Part shown: positions 14,758-23,187 of the stretch, piece by piece
Position numbering within the stretch: the first letter of the stretch is position 1
Layout: each line of letters begins with the position of its first letter
Origin: Treponema sp.
Lineage (GTDB): Bacteria > Spirochaetota > Spirochaetia > Treponematales > Treponemataceae
DNA length: 23,916 nt
Direction of reading: 5' to 3'
Assembly (NCBI GenBank): GCA_017617145.1
Contig: JAFZWX010000193.1
Coordinates: forward strand, 1 to 23,916
The notes under the pieces: generated by a model
Database searches by the model: none
What the model saw: only the letters and a program-made list of their open reading frames with translations
What the model was told of the DNA's origin: nothing
Program-made: the position numbers and the translations under genes

Positions 14758-16575
14758 ATGCATTCACTCAGAACTCGTTTTATTGTTTTCTTTGGTTTGT
14801 TTATCATTATATCCTGCTCAGTTATGGGAGTTTTTTCCGGTATTAGTATTGTAAAAACTGGAGTAGCAGTTTGTACTGAACATGGAGTTCCTGCTGTACA
14901 AAAAGCAGCCCAGATAATTAACGGCGATGAATTTGAAGCCTTTTGCAAAAATCCAAGCGAGGACGATCCTTATTACGAAGCAACACGTCTTGCACTTTTT
15001 GACATCAAAAAAACTGTAAACTGCCAGTATCTTTATACAATGATTCCTTTAGACGACACAATCTTTATGTATGTTATTGACGGCTCGTGCGACCCAAGTG
15101 ATGAAGAGAATTTTTCGCCACTTGGTACAGAAGAAGACATAGAAGATTATGGAGAAGGACCACTTAAAGCAATGGCAGACGGCAACATTTATTCTTCGGG
15201 GCTCGAGTATCAGGATGAATGGGGCTATACAATCTCGTCTTACGGTGGAATTAAAAATTCAAAGGGAGAAGTAATTGGATTCATAGGAGTAGATTTTAAT
15301 GTTGATGATATTCTGACTATGCTAAAAAAACGAATTATCAGCATTGCTATTGTAAGCCTTATTATTTTAGCCTTGGGAATACTCCTTATTGTTCTTTTTA
15401 CTTCTGATATTTTTGGAACAATGAAATCAATCTCTGGGGCAATGGAAAATATTGCATCAGGAAAAGCCGACCTCACCTTCCGTATTCCAGAAAAAGGAAA
15501 AAATGAACTTTCTGCTCTAGCGGTCAACTGTAATGCTGTTATTGCAAGCTTAAACAATCTTATTACAGAGCTTCAAGGTGAAACTGGAATTTTAAATGAA
15601 ACAGGAAATGAACTTTCAAATAAGATGGAAAACCATGTCGGAGTTCTGGAAACTACAGCAACGCAAATCAGTGAAATTTCTGATCATATTACAGAACAGA
15701 CAAGTAAAGTAGAAACAATTACAAATGGAATGCAATCTGTAGAGACAGAAATTTCCAGCCTCGAAAATAAACTTACAATGCAGTTCCAGGCAATTCAGCA
15801 GTCATCTTCAGTTATAGAAGAAATTACTGCAAATATACGCTCAGTTGATCAGAATGTAAATGAAATTCTACAGGAATACAAAAAGCTTGTTGCCGAAGCA
15901 GATGAAGGACAGCAGCAGCAAAGAAGCGTTTCAACTCAGATTGGAAACATTGAACAGCAGAGTGACAGTCTTATGAATGCAAATGCGGCAATTGCTTCTA
16001 TTGCAAAACAGACAAATCTTCTTGCCATGAACGCTGCCATTGAAGCCTCGCATGCAGGAGAAGCAGGAAAAGGATTTGCAGTAGTTGCTGCCGAAATTCG
16101 TACTCTTGCCGAAACAAGTGCAAAGCAATCTGAATCTATTTCTCGCCTTTTACAGGATATTAGAGAATCTATTCAAGGTATTGTTGAATCTTCTAAAAAG
16201 TCTGCTGCTAATTTTGCAAGCGTTAGTGATAAAATCATGCATCTTGAACAGCTTATAAGTGAAGTTCAGGGCGGAATGAACGAAGAACGAATTGGTGCAG
16301 AAAACATTTTAAATGCAATGCTCACACTTGAAGGTACAACAAAGGATATTAACCAGGCCTCTGCACATATGAAAGGCGAAAGTGCGTCTGTATTTGAAAG
16401 CATACAAATGCTTCGCGAACTTGCAGAAAAAACTCATTCTAAATCGTCAGAAGTCACAGTACAGATGACCGAAATGAAAGACACAGCCAGTGCCGCTGCA
16501 AATGCCTCCGACAGAAACCTTGCCGCCACAAGCAAAGTTGCAGATATGATAAACGGATTTTCGACTGGTAAATAA
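14758..16575 (+). CDS. Methyl-accepting chemotaxis protein
   Basis: A transmembrane chemoreceptor that would control the CheA kinase and flagellar rotation. The 605-aa protein has: first membrane helix (about 8-30); periplasmic sensor (about 31-190) whose YLYTMIPLDDTIFMYVIDG and later KNSKGEVIGFIGVDFNVDDI look like a Cache/PDC fold; second membrane helix (about 193-214); HAMP region (about 215-270); and a long coiled coil with the conserved signalling tip IASIAKQTNLLAMNAAIEASHAGEAGKGFAVVAAEIRTLAE (from about 412). No C-terminal CheR-tethering pentapeptide is evident. The ligand is not deducible; the divergent sugar transport operon suggests, but does not show, a related sugar. Confidence 0.93.
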   Translation: MHSLRTRFIVFFGLFIIISCSVMGVFSGISIVKTGVAVCTEHGVPAVQKAAQIINGDEFEAFCKNPSEDDPYYEATRLALFDIKKTVNCQYLYTMIPLDDTIFMYVIDGSCDPSDEENFSPLGTEEDIEDYGEGPLKAMADGNIYSSGLEYQDEWGYTISSYGGIKNSKGEVIGFIGVDFNVDDILTMLKKRIISIAIVSLIILALGILLIVLFTSDIFGTMKSISGAMENIASGKADLTFRIPEKGKNELSALAVNCNAVIASLNNLITELQGETGILNETGNELSNKMENHVGVLETTATQISEISDHITEQTSKVETITNGMQSVETEISSLENKLTMQFQAIQQSSSVIEEITANIRSVDQNVNEILQEYKKLVAEADEGQQQQRSVSTQIGNIEQQSDSLMNANAAIASIAKQTNLLAMNAAIEASHAGEAGKGFAVVAAEIRTLAETSAKQSESISRLLQDIRESIQGIVESSKKSAANFASVSDKIMHLEQLISEVQGGMNEERIGAENILNAMLTLEGTTKDINQASAHMKGESASVFESIQMLRELAEKTHSKSSEVTVQMTEMKDTASAAANASDRNLAATSKVADMINGFSTGK

Positions 16576-16635
16576 AGCGTGGTTCCTGAGTAAGAAGCGT
16601 GGTCCCTGAGGCTCTCGAAGGGTCGAAGGTCCCCC
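16576..16635. repeat. GTGGTCCCTGAG-type repetitive element, partly duplicated
   Basis: Directly after the mcp stop, AGCGTGG(T)TCCTGAG occurs at 16576-16590 and again with one change at 16596-16610. The second copy continues into CCCTGAG-GCT-CTCGAAGGG, a small stem-loop with a two-base bulge, and into a repeated TCGAAGG. This resembles the common intergenic 'GGTCCCTGAGCCTGTCGAAGG' palindrome class of bacteria; the first copy looks like a fragment. Confidence 0.55.
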
Positions 16636-16637
16636 AT

Positions 16638-16666
16638 TTGAAACAACCCCCGAAAAGTGATAGAAT
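16638..16666 (+). promoter_or_regulatory. Promoter of asnS and following genes
   Basis: TTGAAA (16638-16643), 17-base spacer, TAGAAT (16661-16666), five of six matches each. The leader is about 28 bases and includes an AGGGGGG ribosome site. There is no room for a T-box or other riboswitch. Confidence 0.7.
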
Positions 16667-16700
16667 ACTCAAATACATTTCATTATAGGGGGGTACATTT

Positions 16701-18161
16701 ATGGTACCAGTATTAATTAAAGATTTATTATCTACTAAGCCGGAAGGACAGCAGGTTAAAGTATGTGGCTGGATCCGTTCGGTTCGTGACTCAAAAGGTC
16801 TTGTCTTCATTCAGGTTAACGATGGAAGCTGCTTTGCTAACATTCAGCTTACCTTTGACCGCAATAATCCTTCTAATAATGCAAATGTAAATAATATTGA
16901 AGAAACTCTTAAGGTTTTAAATACCGGTGCAAGCGTTCGTGCTGTGGGAACTTTGATTGAAAGCCCTGCAAGCGGACAGGCTGTTGAAGTTACTTTGGAG
17001 TCTATTGAATGTTTAGGCAAGTGTAATCCTGATGAATATCCTCTGCAGAAAAACAAGATGTCCATGGAATATCTTCGCGATGTTGCACATCTTCGTGCAC
17101 GTACAAATACTTTTGGTGCAGTCTACCGTGTTCGTAACCAGATGGCTTTTGCAGTTCACTCGTTCTTCCAGGAGCGCGGATTCCAGTACATCAACGCACC
17201 AGAGATTACCTGCTCTGACTGCGAAGGTGCAGGAGAAATGTTCCAGGTAACAACACTTAGCATGGAAAAAATTGCCGAAATGGGTGTAAAAGCCGGAGCC
17301 GGCGGAATGAAGCCTGAAGATGCCTGGAAAATTGTTGACTACAAAAAGGACTTCTTTGGTAAAAAAGCTTCACTCACAGTAAGCGGCCAGCTCGAAGCAG
17401 AAACTTTGGCAACTGCCTTGAGCCGTGTTTATACCTTTGGACCAACCTTCCGTGCAGAAAATTCTAACACACCTCGTCACCTTGCAGAGTTCTGGATGAT
17501 TGAACCGGAAATGGCATTCTACGATCTTGATGACGATATGGACATTCAGGAAGACTTTGTAAAATATCTTTTGAACTGGGCTTTGACAAAGTGCCGCGAA
17601 GACTTGGAATTCTTTGACAAGAGAATACAGCCGGGACTTATTGAAAGTCTTGAAAAAGTTGCAAAGGCAAAGTTCACACGCATAAGCTATACTCAGGCAA
17701 TTGAAGATTTGGAAAAGGCAGCAGCCAACGGTGCTAAGTTTGAATTCAAGCCTTACTGGGGCTGCGACATTGCAACAGAGCACGAGCGCTACCTTACCGA
17801 AAAAATCTACAACGGTCCTGTAATGGTATTCAACTATCCAAAAGAAATTAAGTCTTTCTATATGAAACAGAATGAGGATGGAAAAACTGTAAAGGCAGTA
17901 GACGTACTTGTTCCTGGAATCGGCGAACTTATCGGAGGTTCTGAACGCGAAGAAGATTACGATAAACTGCTTGCAGAAATCAACCGCCGTGGAATGGACG
18001 AAAGCATTTACGACTGGTATCTTGATCTTCGCAAATTTGGTACAGTTCCTCATTCAGGCTTTGGTCTTGGATTCGAACGTCTTATGCGCTATGTAACCGG
18101 TATGGAAAACATTCGAGATGTTATTCCTTACCCTCGCGCTCCGAAGTTGGCAGATTTCTAG
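16701..18161 (+). CDS. asnS: Asparaginyl-tRNA synthetase
   Basis: Class II aminoacyl-tRNA synthetase that charges tRNA-Asn with asparagine in the cytoplasm. The 486-aa protein has an N-terminal OB-fold anticodon-binding domain (about 18-110, beginning VKVCGWIRSVRDSKG), class II motif 1 region (QMAFAVHSFFQERGFQYINAPEIT), motif 2 FGPTFRAENSNTPRHLAEFWMIEPEMAF (from 246) and motif 3 GFGLGFERLMRYVTG (from 453). The segment KDFFGKKASLTVSGQLEAE and the RAENS wording place it with AsnRS rather than AspRS. Slightly longer than E. coli AsnRS (466 aa). Its stop TAG shares its last base with the GTG start of the next gene. Confidence 0.96.
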   Translation: MVPVLIKDLLSTKPEGQQVKVCGWIRSVRDSKGLVFIQVNDGSCFANIQLTFDRNNPSNNANVNNIEETLKVLNTGASVRAVGTLIESPASGQAVEVTLESIECLGKCNPDEYPLQKNKMSMEYLRDVAHLRARTNTFGAVYRVRNQMAFAVHSFFQERGFQYINAPEITCSDCEGAGEMFQVTTLSMEKIAEMGVKAGAGGMKPEDAWKIVDYKKDFFGKKASLTVSGQLEAETLATALSRVYTFGPTFRAENSNTPRHLAEFWMIEPEMAFYDLDDDMDIQEDFVKYLLNWALTKCREDLEFFDKRIQPGLIESLEKVAKAKFTRISYTQAIEDLEKAAANGAKFEFKPYWGCDIATEHERYLTEKIYNGPVMVFNYPKEIKSFYMKQNEDGKTVKAVDVLVPGIGELIGGSEREEDYDKLLAEINRRGMDESIYDWYLDLRKFGTVPHSGFGLGFERLMRYVTGMENIRDVIPYPRAPKLADF

Positions 18162-19444
18162 TGAAAAATAAAACACCAAAGATTAAAATCAAGCTTAAGC
18201 GTTCTCAAAAACTTACCAAGTTGGGACAGATAATTTACCTTACCTGTACCAACTTTGGAAGTAATAATCTTTTGGAAAGCGCAAGTGCCTGTTCCTTTGG
18301 TTTTATTTTTTCTTTTGTACCACTCGCTCTGATTATTTTTACAGTTCTTGTAGGAATAATCAGAGTTTCGCCGGGAATCCTTGAATATGTAAATGCTTTT
18401 GGCGCCGTAATTGAAAACATAGTAGATATCCGGCCTTTTATTAACAACATTTTAAATAAACGAAACTTTCATATTTTTGATATTTTTCTTGGTGTTTGGA
18501 TTATCTGGATGGCACGAAAAATGTTCCTTTCAATTATTCGTGCAATGAATATCATTTTTAATTCACAGAAAAAACGCCGCGGTATCTTAAACCAGGCATT
18601 AATGTTTATTTCAGAATTCATTCTTGTAATTGTAATTGCTGCTATCATCATCTTTATGTTTGGTTTTAATCAGTTAGTCAAAGCTAACTATTTTGAACAG
18701 CTGCAGGAATTTCTGCCGGCAATTGTAAATCAAAACTCAAATACAATTGTTTCCTTAGCAATGTATTTCGTTATTTTTGTTTTCACTTTTTTTGCATATA
18801 GAGTTCTTTCCGGCACAAAACCTCCTATGGGGCTTTGCTTTATCTACGGACTTTTAGATTCACTTTTCTTCTATTTTATTTCAAACTGGGTTACAAAATT
18901 TATGAACCTCACCAATTACAACATTGTGTATGGAACAATCAGCACAATCATAGTTTTGATGATGAAGGTTTATTTCTTTTTTATATTCTTCCTTTTCTTT
19001 GCCCAGATGATTTATGTAACTCAGTATTTTGAACTGCTTTTAAAATGCGAGATTTATCTTCTTCCAAGTGATGAAAAAAAAGGCTGGCTTATTTCCCTAC
19101 GCCGCATGCTTTTTATAAATCCCGCTGCCCTCAAAACTCCAACAAACACAAGATTTGTAAATCAGAGTGAAGTGATTTTTAATGCCGGCGACAAAGCTGA
19201 TTCTGTATATTACATAAGAAATGGTACCATCAAAGAAGAATTTGAAAACGGTGATATTCAGGTTTTTGAAAAAGGCTCTTTTGTCGGCGATACACTCTGT
19301 CTTTTGGACGAACGCTTCCGTGGAACAGGTACTGCTGCCACCGACTGCAAGCTTATTATTTTTACCGAAAAAGAATTTAAAGAATTAATGAAAAAATCGC
19401 CAAAGGCAGCATCAAAAGCATTGTCAAAACTGGCGGAGATTTAG
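18161..19444 (+). CDS. YihY/BrkB-family membrane protein fused to cyclic-nucleotide-binding domain
   Basis: A two-part 427-aa protein. Residues about 15-300 form a YihY (UPF0761/BrkB) membrane domain with about six hydrophobic segments, including the early ASACSFGFIFSFVPLALIIFTVLVGII. From about 328 the chain turns soluble and matches a cNMP-binding (Crp-like) beta-roll: FVNQSEVIFNAGDKADSVYYIRNGTIKEEF...GSFVGDTLCLL...FRGTGTAATDCKLIIFTEKEF. An Arg lies where the cyclic phosphate is usually held, but the GE of the usual GE(L/I)ALL is GD, so binding of cAMP or cGMP is unproven. There is no DNA-binding helix-turn-helix. The GTG start overlaps the asnS stop by one base, implying coupled translation. 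Function unknown; the older label 'ribonuclease BN' for YihY is not supported. Confidence 0.85.
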   Translation: MKNKTPKIKIKLKRSQKLTKLGQIIYLTCTNFGSNNLLESASACSFGFIFSFVPLALIIFTVLVGIIRVSPGILEYVNAFGAVIENIVDIRPFINNILNKRNFHIFDIFLGVWIIWMARKMFLSIIRAMNIIFNSQKKRRGILNQALMFISEFILVIVIAAIIIFMFGFNQLVKANYFEQLQEFLPAIVNQNSNTIVSLAMYFVIFVFTFFAYRVLSGTKPPMGLCFIYGLLDSLFFYFISNWVTKFMNLTNYNIVYGTISTIIVLMMKVYFFFIFFLFFAQMIYVTQYFELLLKCEIYLLPSDEKKGWLISLRRMLFINPAALKTPTNTRFVNQSEVIFNAGDKADSVYYIRNGTIKEEFENGDIQVFEKGSFVGDTLCLLDERFRGTGTAATDCKLIIFTEKEFKELMKKSPKAASKALSKLAEI

Positions 19445-19447
19445 ACT

Positions 19448-21307
19448 ATGGACGAAATTATTAACGAAGAAATCACAGAAGAAACTACAGACGAACTTGA
19501 TACAAGTTCTACCGATATTACTTTTGAAGACCTGGGCCTAGATGAATACGCTCTTGCAGCTGTTGCCAAAAAAGGGTTTGTTACACCTTCACCTATTCAG
19601 GTGCTGGCAATTCCGCGACTTTTGAATGGGGATGCAAATCTTATTGCACGCGCTCGTACAGGTACTGGTAAAACTGCAGCCTTTGGACTTCCAATAATTC
19701 AAAATATCCACGATAAATCAGACCATGTAGAAGCGCTCATTCTTGAACCAACGCGTGAGCTTGCCATGCAGACTTGCGAGGAAATGAAATCTTTTACAAG
19801 CGAAAAGTTTCCGAGAACTACTGTACTTTATGGTGGCGCACCTTATGCTGCGCAGATTCGAGAGCTTAAGGCTGGCTGTGAAATTGTTGTGGGAACTCCT
19901 GGCCGAATAAAAGACCACCTGGAAAAGAAAACTCTAGACCTTAGTAAAATCAAATACTTTATTCTGGACGAAGGCGATGAAATGCTCGATATGGGTTTTA
20001 TCGACGATATCCGCGAGATTTTCGAAAAGTCAAATATTGATGCACGTATTCTTTTGTTCAGTGCAACTATGCCTGCCCCTATCTTAAAAATTGCCGCCGA
20101 CTTTATGGGCGAGTATGATATCATCGAAGAAGAAAATGTTGTTGATGAAGCGCTGCTCATTGACCAGAAATACTGGTTTGTAAAAGAAAGTGAAAAAACA
20201 GAAGCCCTTGTGCGCCTGATTGATTCTTCGCCTGATTTTTACGGGCTTGTTTTTACAATGACAAAAATGGATGCCGACCGTGTTACCCGCGAGCTTGATC
20301 TTCGTGGTTATGAAGCAGCAGCCTTGCATGGGGACATTATGCAGAATCAGCGTGAAAAAGTTCTGGAACGATTCCGCCTTAAGAAGACACGCATTCTTGT
20401 TGCCACCGATGTTGCCGCACGTGGTATTGATATTTCAGGTCTTTCCCACGTTGTAAACTACTCTCTTCCTTTTGATACCGCAACTTATGTTCACCGTATT
20501 GGTCGTACAGGCCGCGCCGGAACCACAGGTATTGCAGTTACTTTTGTTCGCCCGGAAGAAAGACGCAAGCTTGGATATTTTATTAAAAATGCAGAGCGTG
20601 CTACAAAGAAAAAATTGACTGAAGAAAAAGTGCCTACTGTAAATGAGGTGCTCACTTTAAAAGAGACCCGTGTGATTAATGAACTGAAGGAGAAGTTAGG
20701 TAAAAACACACCTACAGAAAAATTCCAGAATCTTGCTCAGGAAATCTGCAAAGACCAGGATCCACATGCTGTTGTTGCTTCACTACTTTCAATCATGTAT
20801 GGCGAAAAGCTTAGTCCAAAGCATTACGGAAAAATCAGTACAAAAGACATGGGTCCACACGGCGACCAGCTTCGTATTTTTGTTTCACTTGGAAAAAAAG
20901 ACGGCTACCGTGCCCGCGAGCTTGCCGATTATTTCAGTAATCTGCTCCATATTCCAGGCCGTATGGTTGATGACATTGATGTTGCACAACAATTCTCACT
21001 TGTAAGTCTTCCTGCTGCTTCTGCAAAAAAAGCGGTTGAATTGTCACGCAGTAACAAGAAGCTTCCGCATATGCATATTGATGTAAAAGAAGATGGTGGC
21101 GGCCGCAAAAGAAATACACGTAGACATTCAGAAGACGATGTCTCAAAATCTTCAAGAAGCCGCAGCAGAAGAGAATCTCCTGTTAAAGAAGAAAAGCGCT
21201 CACGTTCCAAAAAGCCAAACGTTCATGTACAAACCGAACGTAAGTCTTCCAGAAAAAATGACGCAAGCGCCTTTGTAAAAAAAGGTAAAAAAGCAGAAAG
21301 GTTTTAA
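19448..21307 (+). CDS. DEAD-box ATP-dependent RNA helicase (DeaD/CsdA-like)
   Basis: RNA helicase probably acting in ribosome assembly or RNA remodelling. In order over 619 aa: Q motif (FVTPSPIQ), Walker A ARTGTGKT (69-76), PTRELA, GGAP, TPGR, motif II DEGD (174-177), motif III SAT, then lobe 2 with VATDVAARGID and HRIGRTGRAG. A DbpA-type RNA-binding domain follows (about 474-550, LRIFVSLGKKDGYRARELADYFSNL), then a strongly basic Ser/Arg/Lys-rich tail (about 551-619). The acidic N-terminus (residues 1-25) is an extension. DEGD in place of DEAD is unusual. The gene lies three bases after the YihY-fusion stop, so asnS, yihY and the helicase form one transcript. Its TAA stop overlaps the kdgK stop on the other strand. 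Confidence 0.94.
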   Translation: MDEIINEEITEETTDELDTSSTDITFEDLGLDEYALAAVAKKGFVTPSPIQVLAIPRLLNGDANLIARARTGTGKTAAFGLPIIQNIHDKSDHVEALILEPTRELAMQTCEEMKSFTSEKFPRTTVLYGGAPYAAQIRELKAGCEIVVGTPGRIKDHLEKKTLDLSKIKYFILDEGDEMLDMGFIDDIREIFEKSNIDARILLFSATMPAPILKIAADFMGEYDIIEEENVVDEALLIDQKYWFVKESEKTEALVRLIDSSPDFYGLVFTMTKMDADRVTRELDLRGYEAAALHGDIMQNQREKVLERFRLKKTRILVATDVAARGIDISGLSHVVNYSLPFDTATYVHRIGRTGRAGTTGIAVTFVRPEERRKLGYFIKNAERATKKKLTEEKVPTVNEVLTLKETRVINELKEKLGKNTPTEKFQNLAQEICKDQDPHAVVASLLSIMYGEKLSPKHYGKISTKDMGPHGDQLRIFVSLGKKDGYRARELADYFSNLLHIPGRMVDDIDVAQQFSLVSLPAASAKKAVELSRSNKKLPHMHIDVKEDGGGRKRNTRRHSEDDVSKSSRSRSRRESPVKEEKRSRSKKPNVHVQTERKSSRKNDASAFVKKGKKAERF

Positions 21308-22323
21308 CGCTGGATACGACCGCTTCCATTTCCGGCAGCAAGCTTTTCAACTTCATCTACACTTACCATATTGTAGTCACCTTCAATAGTATGCTTAAGG
21401 CACGAAGCCGCAACTGCAAATTCAACTGCATCCTGTGTAGACTTTCCGTTTAATAAAGAATAAATTAATCCGCCGCAAAAGCTGTCTCCACCACCAACAC
21501 GGTCTACAATGTACATTTCATATTCTTTACTGAAGCAATAATCCTTGCCATCATATAAAAGAGCAGCCCAGTTGTTGCGGTTTGCATTTATAGAAGTTCG
21601 CAAAGTAATTGCAACCTTCTTAAATCCAAATTTATCGGCAAGCTGTTTTGCTACCGACTTATAACCTTCTTTGTTAAGTTTACCGCCAGTGATATCTGTA
21701 TTTTCAGCTTCAATCCCAAAAACATCCTTGGCATCTTCTTCATTAGAAATACAAACATCAACATATTCACAAATCTTTGTCATTGCTTCGCGCGCCTGTT
21801 CACGTGTCCAAAGCTTTCCGCGATAGTTTAAGTCGCAGCTTACAATTGCACCAGCGGCTTTTGCTGCTTTACACGCTTCAATACAAATTTGAACAAGATT
21901 TCCACCAAGAGCCGGAGTAATTCCTGTAAGATGGAACCATTTGCAGTCTTTAAAAATTTCGCCCCAGTCAAAATCCTCAGGTTTTGCTTCGGCAATAGAA
22001 GAATGTGCACGGTCGTAAATACATTTTGAACCGCGTTGACTTGCTCCACGTTCGTTGTAATAAATGCCTACTCTGTCACCACCACGAACAATGTACTGTG
22101 TGTTTACACCATAACGGCGAAGACTGTTAATTGCAGCCTGGCCAATTTCGTGTTTTGGAAGCTTTGTTACGTAATAAGCATCAAGACCATAATTTGCAAG
22201 AGAAACTGCAACATTTGCCTCGCCACCTCCAAAAGTCGAAGTCATTTTATCTACCTGAACAAATCTAAAATATCCTTCAGGTTCAAGTCTAAGCATTATT
22301 TCACCGAATGTTACTACTTTCAT
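21304..22323 (-). CDS. kdgK: 2-keto-3-deoxygluconate kinase (PfkB family)
   Basis: Phosphorylates 2-keto-3-deoxygluconate (KDG) to KDPG with ATP, the step before KDPG aldolase. The 339-aa protein is a PfkB/ribokinase-fold sugar kinase: N-terminal VVTFGEIMLRLEP, GGGEANVAVSLANYG near residue 32, and the ATP/anion-hole motif DRVGGGDSF (274-282) with catalytic Asp280; the DRVGGGDSF wording is typical of KDG kinases. Its ATG lies two bases after the eda stop and its AGAGG ribosome site sits in the last codons of eda, so expression is coupled. Together they make pyruvate and glyceraldehyde-3-phosphate from KDG, pointing to pectin or hexuronate catabolism. Convergent with the helicase gene through one TTAA (21304-21307). 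Confidence 0.9.
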   Translation of the reverse strand: MKVVTFGEIMLRLEPEGYFRFVQVDKMTSTFGGGEANVAVSLANYGLDAYYVTKLPKHEIGQAAINSLRRYGVNTQYIVRGGDRVGIYYNERGASQRGSKCIYDRAHSSIAEAKPEDFDWGEIFKDCKWFHLTGITPALGGNLVQICIEACKAAKAAGAIVSCDLNYRGKLWTREQAREAMTKICEYVDVCISNEEDAKDVFGIEAENTDITGGKLNKEGYKSVAKQLADKFGFKKVAITLRTSINANRNNWAALLYDGKDYCFSKEYEMYIVDRVGGGDSFCGGLIYSLLNGKSTQDAVEFAVAASCLKHTIEGDYNMVSVDEVEKLAAGNGSGRIQR

Positions 22324-22325
22324 AT

Positions 22326-22964
22326 TTATCCTCTTATTTCCTTAACAATTGCGCTTGCTTCTCGGGTAAGTTTTTCTATTTCCTCAAAGTTGCCTGCATT
22401 AACAAGCTCACCCTTTACCATCCAGCTGCCGCCACAGGCTAAAATCTTATCACATGCAAGATAATCGCGTACATTTGTTGCGTTGATTCCACCTGTTGGC
22501 ATAAACTTCATCATTGTATATGGAGCACTCATAGCTTTAATCATTTTAAGCCCGCCTGCATTTTCAGCTGGAAAAAATTTTACAACATCCAGACCAAATC
22601 CAAGCGCAACTTCAAGCTCAGTTGGGGTCATAATTCCAGGAGCTATCGGATATCCTTTTTTAAGACAATATTCAACTACTTTAGGGTTCAAACCTGGTGA
22701 AACAATAAATTTTGCACCCGCACCAATTGCACGGTCTACCTGATCAACAGTTAAAACTGTACCGGCACCAACAAACATATCTGGGAACTTTTTTGCAATT
22801 GTACGAAGACTTTCTTCTGCAGCATCGGTACGAAAAGTAATTTCTGCACAGGGAAGCCCGCCAGATACAAGAGCCTCCGCCAATGGTTCAGCATCGCTAA
22901 CCTTATTTAAAACTACAACAGGAACAATACCTGTTGCGCCTATCTGCTTTAATGTATCGTTCAT
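22326..22964 (-). CDS. eda: KDPG/KHG aldolase
   Basis: Class I aldolase cleaving 2-keto-3-deoxy-6-phosphogluconate to pyruvate and glyceraldehyde-3-phosphate (Entner-Doudoroff and hexuronate pathways). The 212-aa protein has the normal length and all key motifs: IVPVVVLN, AEITFRT with Glu41 and Arg45 (E. coli Glu45/Arg49), VGAGTVLT, FIVSPG, APGIMTPTE, the Schiff-base Lys129 in VVKFFPAE, and the phosphate-binding MPTGGI. Start ATG with GAGG five bases upstream. First gene of the eda-kdgK operon, behind a promoter overlapped by a palindromic operator. No phosphogluconate dehydratase gene is visible here, so the supply of KDPG is more likely via KdgK. Confidence 0.95.
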   Translation of the reverse strand: MNDTLKQIGATGIVPVVVLNKVSDAEPLAEALVSGGLPCAEITFRTDAAEESLRTIAKKFPDMFVGAGTVLTVDQVDRAIGAGAKFIVSPGLNPKVVEYCLKKGYPIAPGIMTPTELEVALGFGLDVVKFFPAENAGGLKMIKAMSAPYTMMKFMPTGGINATNVRDYLACDKILACGGSWMVKGELVNAGNFEEIEKLTREASAIVKEIRG

Positions 22965-22984
22965 AATAACCTCAATTAATCACT

Positions 22985-23006
22985 TCTAATATACTAGTAT
23001 ACTAGA
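22985..23006 (-). promoter_or_regulatory. 22-bp palindromic operator of eda-kdgK
   Basis: TCTAATATACT|AGTATACTAGA (plus strand) is a 22-bp palindrome with one mismatched pair (22989/23002); its core TATACTAGTATA is perfect. The TATAC-TAG-TATA style fits GntR/FadR-type regulators, a common class for uronate genes. It touches the -10 and covers the expected start of transcription, implying repression. The regulator gene is not in the window. Confidence 0.65.
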
Positions 23007-23034
23007 TTTTACCATTTAAATAATGATTTGTCAT
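23006..23034 (-). promoter_or_regulatory. Promoter of eda-kdgK
   Basis: Minus strand: ATGACA (23034-23029), 17-base spacer, TAAAAT (23011-23006). Each hexamer has five of six consensus bases. The leader is about 35 bases. Confidence 0.7.
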
Positions 23035-23187
23035 TAATTAATTATAGCGGAAAATACATTTTTTTTCATATTTTCGCTCAAAAAACTTCCTATTTTCGCA
23101 AAATTTTTTGTTATCTATATATAGGAAATTCATTTTCCCGCCGGGCGGTATGTTCCGGGCAAATTATTACACCAGGAGATTTTTCCT

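Noticed and set aside
16576..16635. Short tandem AGCGTGG repeats as a CRISPR start
   Set aside because: Only two copies 20 bp apart with no spacer pattern; fits a dispersed intergenic repeat fragment.
16667..16700. T-box or other riboswitch in front of asnS
   Set aside because: The leader is under 40 bases, too short for any such structure.
17370..18053. 227-codon minus-strand open frame inside asnS
   Set aside because: It is the complement of an intact, well-conserved asnS and shows no family features or start signals. The same applies to the 188-codon frame at 2212-2778 within dnaE.
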